A DNA stretch of 9,764 nucleotides. Source: Clostridium sp. CAG:1013 (GTDB lineage Bacteria > Bacillota > Clostridia > Oscillospirales > Acutalibacteraceae). A program made the translations under genes and the position numbers. Numbering within the stretch: position 1 is the first letter of the stretch; the number at the start of each line of letters is the position of its first letter. The notes under the pieces were generated by a model. That model ran no database searches. It was not told the origin of the DNA and was given only the letters and a program-made list of their open reading frames with translations. This document shows, piece after piece, positions 6,814 to 9,764 of the stretch. The stretch is from positions 83,552-93,315 of the forward strand of contig HF972650.1 of the NCBI GenBank assembly GCA_000432995.1. Direction: 5' to 3'.

Positions 6814-7344
6814 ATGGAACCGACTAGGAAACTGCCTTTATTCCTGGTGACGGGTGCATCCTGCGTGGGAAAGTCCACCATGTGCGAGCTGCTGTTCCAG
6901 AAAGAGGAGCAGTATTTGGTGTTGGAAAGCGACATCCTCTGGGAGGAGCGGTACAACACCCCGGAGGACGACTACGCCGCCTATCGCAGCCTATGGATGC
7001 GCATGTGCGCCAACGTGGCCCAGTGCGGCAAACCGGTGGTGCTTTGCGGATGCTGCATCCCCCAGCAGTTTGAGAACCGTCCGGAACGCCGGTATTTCTC
7101 CAATCTCCACTATTTGGCGGTCACCTGTGAAGAGGAAGTTCTGCTCCACCGGATGACCCAGGGCCGCAAAGTAACGGACCCGGCTTGGATCAAATCCTCC
7201 CTGGATTTCAACCGGTGGCTGCGGGAGAACGGGCCCAAGACCACCCCGGCCATAGAGCTTCTGGATACCACCAACCGCACTCCGGAGCAGGCGGCGGAAA
7301 TCGCCCACCAGTGGATCCTCCGGGGGATGGAAGCGGAGCTTTGA
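6814..7344 (+). CDS. P-loop nucleotide kinase-like protein, substrate unknown
   Basis: The protein has 176 residues. Residues 9-22 hold a hydrophobic strand and a clear Walker A motif, GASCVGKST (14-22), so it should bind ATP or another NTP. SD at 39-40 after a second hydrophobic strand sits where small-molecule kinases place a substrate-binding or base Asp. A third strand, PVVLCGC (74-80), follows. An arginine- and lysine-containing stretch (HRMTQGRKV, about 113-121) could be a lid. The overall plan resembles AAA_33/shikimate- or NMP-kinase-like P-loop kinases, but I cannot name the substrate. It begins 18 bases after pyrI with its own AAAGGAAG site. Nearness to pyrBI makes a nucleotide or nucleoside substrate tempting, but that is only inference. 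Cysteine content is fairly high. Confidence 0.65.
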   Translation: MEPTRKLPLFLVTGASCVGKSTMCELLFQKEEQYLVLESDILWEERYNTPEDDYAAYRSLWMRMCANVAQCGKPVVLCGCCIPQQFENRPERRYFSNLHYLAVTCEEEVLLHRMTQGRKVTDPAWIKSSLDFNRWLRENGPKTTPAIELLDTTNRTPEQAAEIAHQWILRGMEAEL

Positions 7345-7364
7345 GAACAGGAGGAAACGCTTGT

Positions 7365-7979
7365 ATGAAGATCCGTTTGGAACAACCCCAGGATTACAGA
7401 GAGGTGGAAAACCTGATCCGGGAGGCTTTTTGGAATGTGTACCAGCCTGGCTGTGTGGAGCATTATCTGATGCACCAGCTGCGGGAAGATCCCTGTTTCG
7501 TGCCGGAGCTTGATTATGTGGTGGAGGAGGACGGCCGTGTTGTGGCTCAGATCGCCTACGCCAAAGGAACTTACCGGCCTGACCAGGGGGAAGCCCAGGA
7601 GCTTCTGCTTTTCGGGCCTGTGGGTGTACTGCCAGAATACCAGGGCAAAGGCTATGGTTCCGCGCTGATCCGGTTCACTTTGGACCGGGCAAAGGAGCTG
7701 GGATGGCCCGCAGTGGTCATCACCGGGAACCCGGCTTATTACAGCCGCTTTGGTTTTGAACCTGCTGGGAAGTATGGGATCCACCACGCTATGGTGGCAA
7801 GAGAAGAGGAGTTTCCTGTGTTTCAGATCAAGGTGCTGGACCCCTCCCGGCTGCCGCCCGCTCCCGGGACCTACCGGGACCCGGCTTGCTATGAGACCTC
7901 GCCGGAGGATGTAGAGGAGTTTGACCGTCAGTTCCCGGAAAAGAAGAAGGAAGTCCGCCCCGGACAGCTCTGGGGATAA
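7365..7979 (+). CDS. GNAT-family N-acetyltransferase (YhbS-like)
   Basis: This 204-residue protein starts with the strand-helix order of GNAT enzymes (MKIRLEQPQDYREVENLIREAF). The acetyl-CoA pyrophosphate loop is clear: VGVLPEYQGKGYGSALIRF, containing Q-G-K-G-Y-G around residues 93-98. GNPAYYSRFGFEPAGKYGI is the typical beta-strand and Tyr-containing segment that follows in the YhbS group. About 50 C-terminal residues are proline- and charge-rich and not part of the core fold. Substrate is unknown; small molecules and protein N-termini are both possible. The frame is open further upstream, but the CAGGAGG site at 7348-7354 sets the start at 7365. It lies 20 bases after the kinase-like gene and 12 before the next one. 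Confidence 0.85.
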   Translation: MKIRLEQPQDYREVENLIREAFWNVYQPGCVEHYLMHQLREDPCFVPELDYVVEEDGRVVAQIAYAKGTYRPDQGEAQELLLFGPVGVLPEYQGKGYGSALIRFTLDRAKELGWPAVVITGNPAYYSRFGFEPAGKYGIHHAMVAREEEFPVFQIKVLDPSRLPPAPGTYRDPACYETSPEDVEEFDRQFPEKKKEVRPGQLWG

Positions 7980-7991
7980 AAGGAGGCAGCC

Positions 7992-8240
7992 ATGAAAAAA
8001 CCGTGGAATATTCCGGCCGGCAGCCAGGGCTGTTCCGGTGTAGGAAAAGGGTATGTCCGGAAACGGGGGAGCCGGGGTCAGGGAGGAAAGATCCTTCTGG
8101 CGGTGGTGACCCTGTGCAATGTGGCACTTTCTTTGGCGCTGGCCTTGCTGCGGCGGCAGGAGGTCATCCACGCTGTGAAGGGCAAAGACGGGGAAGAGGT
8201 GCGCTTGCTGCTCACCTCCCGAAAAGAGACGAAATCCTGA
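7992..8240 (+). CDS. Small single-pass membrane protein, unknown function
   Basis: I do not recognise this 82-residue protein. Residues 1-33 are glycine-rich and basic (several Arg/Lys at 23-33), residues 34-53 form one hydrophobic helix (ILLAVVTLCNVALSLALALL), and a charged tail with RR at 54-55 follows. No cleavage site is evident, so it is likely a membrane-anchored protein, not a secreted one. Support for it being real comes from an excellent AAAGGAGG site (7978-7986), the 12-base spacing from the acetyltransferase gene, and its position as the last gene before a new promoter. A short septum- or envelope-associated role is conceivable but nothing in the sequence shows it. Confidence 0.6.
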   Translation: MKKPWNIPAGSQGCSGVGKGYVRKRGSRGQGGKILLAVVTLCNVALSLALALLRRQEVIHAVKGKDGEEVRLLLTSRKETKS

Positions 8241-8249
8241 TTTTTTCCC

Positions 8250-8278
8250 TTGACTTCCCAGGCCCGTTGTGATAAACT
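8250..8278 (+). promoter_or_regulatory. Sigma-A promoter of the rplU operon
   Basis: TTGACT (8250-8255) and TAAACT (8273-8278) are spaced by 17 bases. The -35 box is strong and the -10 box matches four of six consensus positions. A start near 8285 would give a leader of about 98 bases before rplU. Confidence 0.7.
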
Positions 8279-8284
8279 TTATAA

Positions 8285-8382
8285 GCCGCATATTGTGGGC
8301 TGCGGGAGAGCTATGCCCTTTCGCGAAAGCGAGCCAAGGCTCCGCCCATCGTAGCGAGACTATTGAAAAGGCAGGAAAAAGC
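8285..8382 (+). promoter_or_regulatory. Structured rplU leader, probable L21 autoregulatory leader
   Basis: GTGGGC (8295-8300) pairs with GCCCAT (8344-8349) and GGAG (8305-8308) pairs with CTCC (8340-8343), with TGCG (8301-8304) left as a one-sided bulge. The top contains a palindrome, CTTTCGCGAAAG (8318-8329), forming a small hairpin. No T run follows, so control would act on translation, RNA stability or a different fold. Firmicutes rplU genes often carry an L21 leader thought to bind L21; position fits, but I have not tested this sequence against the family model. The weak site AGGA (8373-8376) lies just below the structure. Confidence 0.5.
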
Positions 8383-8691
8383 ATGTTTGCAGTCATTGAG
8401 ACCGGCGGTAAGCAGTACAAAGTGCAGTACGGCGACGTCATCTATGTGGAGAAGCTGAACGTCCAGGACAACGACACCGTGGAATTCCCCGTTGTTGCCG
8501 TGTTCGGCGAAGAGGGCACCAAGATTGGCACTCCCTATGTGGAAGGCGCCACTGTCACCGGCAAGGTGGTCAAGACCGGCAAGGCCAAGAAGATCACCGT
8601 GTTCACCTACAAGCCCAAGAAGAATTCCAAGCGCAAGATGGGCCATCGTCAGCCCTACACCAAGGTGCAGATCGAGGCCGTCAAGGCGTAA
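8383..8691 (+). CDS. rplU: 50S ribosomal protein L21
   Basis: The protein has 102 residues, the usual L21 length. MFAVIETGGKQYKVQYGD at the start and the C-terminal KPKKNSKRKMGHRQPYTKVQI are diagnostic: L21 binds 23S rRNA and is needed for 50S assembly. The frame is open upstream of 8383, but homologues start at MFAVIETGG, and this ATG has AGGA seven bases upstream. It is the first gene after a promoter and structured leader. The prp start codon follows one base after the stop, so translation of prp is probably coupled to rplU. Confidence 0.97.
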   Translation: MFAVIETGGKQYKVQYGDVIYVEKLNVQDNDTVEFPVVAVFGEEGTKIGTPYVEGATVTGKVVKTGKAKKITVFTYKPKKNSKRKMGHRQPYTKVQIEAVKA

Positions 8692-8692
8692 G

Positions 8693-9016
8693 ATGATCCG
8701 TATCCAGTTTTTGACTCCTCCGGACGGCACCCTGCAAGGGTTCCTTATGGAAGGCCACGCGGGATATGGGGAAGCGGGCACGGACATTGTCTGTGCGGCT
8801 GTCTCCTCCGCAGCGTACCTTACCGTGAACACCTTGACGGAGATCTGCCACGTTTCGCCCTTGTCTCTCCGAGCGGGAGAAGGGGAAATGTTTTTCCGGA
8901 TCGAGCCCAAAGACGAGCCTATTTGCCGGGATCTGCTGGCAGGGCTCAAACTCCACCTGACAAGCCTTGAGGAACAATATCCCGATGGTCTGCGGGTGGG
9001 CTATATGGAAATATGA
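8693..9016 (+). CDS. prp: Ribosomal-processing cysteine protease Prp
   Basis: This 107-residue cytoplasmic protease removes the N-terminal extension of ribosomal protein L27. The catalytic pair His22 and Cys34 lies in GHAGYGEAGTDIVCAAVS, at the same residue numbers as in Staphylococcus aureus Prp. The frame is open further upstream inside rplU, but the ATG at 8693 gives the standard length and the standard catalytic numbering. There is no strong ribosome binding site of its own; the one-base gap from rplU suggests re-initiation. The next gene encodes its substrate, L27, with a visible cleavage motif. Older annotations call this family YsxB. Confidence 0.95.
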   Translation: MIRIQFLTPPDGTLQGFLMEGHAGYGEAGTDIVCAAVSSAAYLTVNTLTEICHVSPLSLRAGEGEMFFRIEPKDEPICRDLLAGLKLHLTSLEEQYPDGLRVGYMEI

Positions 9017-9048
9017 ATCCACATTTTAACGAAAGGAAGACGATCGTC

Positions 9049-9327
9049 ATGCTGAAACTGAACATCCAGCTTTTTGCTCATAAAAAAGGTATGGGCTCCA
9101 CCAAGAACGGCCGCGATTCCGAATCTAAGCGTCTGGGCGTAAAGCGCGCCGACGGGCAGTTCGTGCTGGCCGGCAACATCCTGGTCAAGCAGCGGGGCAC
9201 CAAGATCCATCCCGGCACCAACGTGGGCCGTGGTTCCGACGACACCCTGTTCGCCCTGGTGGACGGCAAGGTGAAGTTCGAGCGCATGGGCGCCGACCGC
9301 AAGAAGGTCAGCGTTTACGCCGAGTAA
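9049..9327 (+). CDS. rpmA: 50S ribosomal protein L27 with Prp-cleavable N-terminal extension
   Basis: The protein has 92 residues. The mature L27 is recognised by AHKKGMGSTKNGRDSESKRLG and GNILVKQRGTKIHPGTNVGRG. In front of it lies MLKLNIQLF, an extension of nine residues matching the Prp recognition motif (LNLQFF-A in S. aureus); cleavage is expected between Phe9 and Ala10. The mature N-terminus reaches toward the peptidyl-transferase centre, so removal is essential for function in species with the extension. I chose 9049, not the in-frame ATG at 9013, because GAAAGGAAG lies at 9031-9039 and the protein then begins with the exact extension. One small difference from S. aureus is QLF where that species has QFF. 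A terminator follows 22 bases after the stop. Confidence 0.97.
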   Translation: MLKLNIQLFAHKKGMGSTKNGRDSESKRLGVKRADGQFVLAGNILVKQRGTKIHPGTNVGRGSDDTLFALVDGKVKFERMGADRKKVSVYAE

Positions 9328-9348
9328 GTATCACGCGATAAAGCTCAG

Positions 9349-9383
9349 AGGCTTCTTCCGGCAATGCCTGAAGAAGCCTTTTT
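9349..9383 (+). terminator. Intrinsic terminator between rpmA and obgE
   Basis: AGGCTTCTTC (9349-9358) and GAAGAAGCCT (9370-9379) form a perfect 10-bp stem. GGC/GCC (9360-9362 with 9366-9368) extends it inside around an AAT loop. The T run is 9379-9383, then GTTG. It ends 25 bases before the obgE start codon, and no promoter fits in between, so partial read-through is likely. Confidence 0.85.
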
Positions 9384-9408
9384 GTTGAAAGAGGAAAGGG
9401 GCGAGCGC

Positions 9409-9764
9409 ATGTTCATCGATACCGCGAAAATCAAAATTAAGGCCGGGGACGGCGGCGACGGAGCCGTGTCCTTCCACCGGGAAAAGTATGTGGCGGCAGG
9501 CGGCCCTGACGGCGGCGACGGCGGCCGGGGCGGCAGCATCGTGTTCCAGGTGGACGACAACCTGTCCACTTTGGCGGACTTCCGTTACAAGCGGAAATAT
9601 GTGGCCCAGCGGGGCGAGAATGGCCGGGGCAATCGCTGCTTTGGCAAAAGCGCTCCCGACCTGGTGATTTCCGTTCCCCGGGGCACCCTCATCAAAGACG
9701 CCGAGACTGGCCGCCTGCTGGCGGACATGTCTGGCGACGAACCTCAGGTTATTGCCAAGGGCGG
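9409..9764 (+). CDS. obgE: GTPase ObgE/CgtA, 5' part only
   Basis: The reading frame starts at the ATG at 9409 with AAGGGG at 9396-9401, and runs out of the window after 118 complete codons. Only the N-terminal Obg domain is present: MFIDTAKIKIKAGDGGDGAVSFHREKY-type start and the glycine-rich GGPDGGDGGRGG region that forms the six-stranded glycine helices. The GTPase domain lies beyond the window. Obg is an essential GTPase that acts in late 50S assembly and in stress responses. Its position after rplU-prp-rpmA is the standard order in Firmicutes. The full protein is expected to be near 430 residues, including a variable C-terminal domain. Confidence 0.96.
   Translation, partial: MFIDTAKIKIKAGDGGDGAVSFHREKYVAAGGPDGGDGGRGGSIVFQVDDNLSTLADFRYKRKYVAQRGENGRGNRCFGKSAPDLVISVPRGTLIKDAETGRLLADMSGDEPQVIAKG
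9448..9521 (+). repeat. In-frame direct repeat in the obgE glycine-rich region
   Basis: GACGGCGGCGACGG occurs at 9448-9461 and again at 9508-9521, 60 bases apart and in the same frame, each coding DGGDG. It reflects the repeated glycine motifs of the Obg fold and not a mobile or regulatory repeat. Confidence 0.6.

Noticed and set aside
8196..8246. Possible terminator at the end of the small membrane protein gene
   Set aside because: GAGGTG/CACCTC (8196-8201 with 8213-8218) is a stem, and TTTTTT occurs at 8241-8246, but they are 22 bases apart, too far for an intrinsic terminator.
8003..8272. 89-residue + strand frame overlapping the small membrane protein gene
   Set aside because: Its start lacks a ribosome binding site, and the translation is Gly/Pro/Arg-rich with no hydrophobic segment; the 7992 frame has both a strong site and a coherent helix.
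7110..8441. 443-residue open frame on the - strand over the kinase-like, GNAT and small membrane protein genes
   Set aside because: The + strand genes have ordered motifs and ribosome binding sites; this frame has neither.
1..9764. Mobile elements, CRISPR arrays, toxin-antitoxin or defence genes, tRNA or rRNA
   Set aside because: No transposase, terminal inverted repeats, spaced repeats or structural RNA genes were seen. Gene order and content look like stable housekeeping chromosome.

Overview
This window reads as ordinary bacterial chromosome from a Gram-positive, clostridia-like member of the Firmicutes. I infer this from four things: the ribosomal-protein cluster rplU-prp-rpmA-obgE with a Prp protease and an extended L27 (a Firmicutes-type arrangement), strong AAGGAGG-like ribosome binding sites, a transcription-terminating manganese riboswitch, and PyrB paired with a zinc-type PyrI. 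Base composition looks moderately GC-rich (mid-to-upper 50s percent by eye), which would suit the Oscillospiraceae/Ruminococcaceae, but genus cannot be fixed from the sequence alone. Every gene I accept is on the + strand. I saw no mobile element, CRISPR array, tRNA or rRNA.

Layout. (1) 1-3031: the 3' half of malQ (4-alpha-glucanotransferase) overlapping glgP (alpha-glucan phosphorylase), a glycogen/maltodextrin breakdown pair. (2) 3065-4514: a sigma-A promoter, a long structured leader containing a yybP-ykoY manganese riboswitch with its terminator, then mntP (Mn2+ exporter) and a flavodoxin-fold oxidoreductase with a four-cysteine motif. (3) 4492-5378: yebC, with its own promoter inside the end of the preceding gene and a strong terminator after it. 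(4) 5427-8240: pyrB-pyrI (aspartate carbamoyltransferase catalytic and regulatory chains) followed, with 12-20 base gaps, by a P-loop kinase-like protein, a GNAT acetyltransferase and a small single-pass membrane protein. (5) 8250-9764: a promoter and structured leader, then rplU-prp-rpmA, an intrinsic terminator, and the start of obgE, which runs off the window.

How the parts work together. MalQ and GlgP shorten and phosphorolyse alpha-1,4-glucans to glucose-1-phosphate. The leader of mntP carries two mutually exclusive structures: the manganese aptamer, and a long terminator that reuses the aptamer's 3' closing strand, so manganese should turn the exporter on. PyrB and PyrI form the allosteric enzyme that commits carbamoyl phosphate to pyrimidine synthesis. 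Prp removes the N-terminal extension of L27 encoded by the next gene, and L21, L27 and Obg all serve the 50S subunit.

I did not find a convincing undescribed multi-gene system. The most informative items are the fully readable Mn riboswitch/terminator with an extra upstream hairpin, the structured rplU leader, the unassigned kinase/acetyltransferase/membrane-protein trio behind pyrBI, and the placement of terminators before pyrB and obgE, neither of which has a visible promoter of its own.
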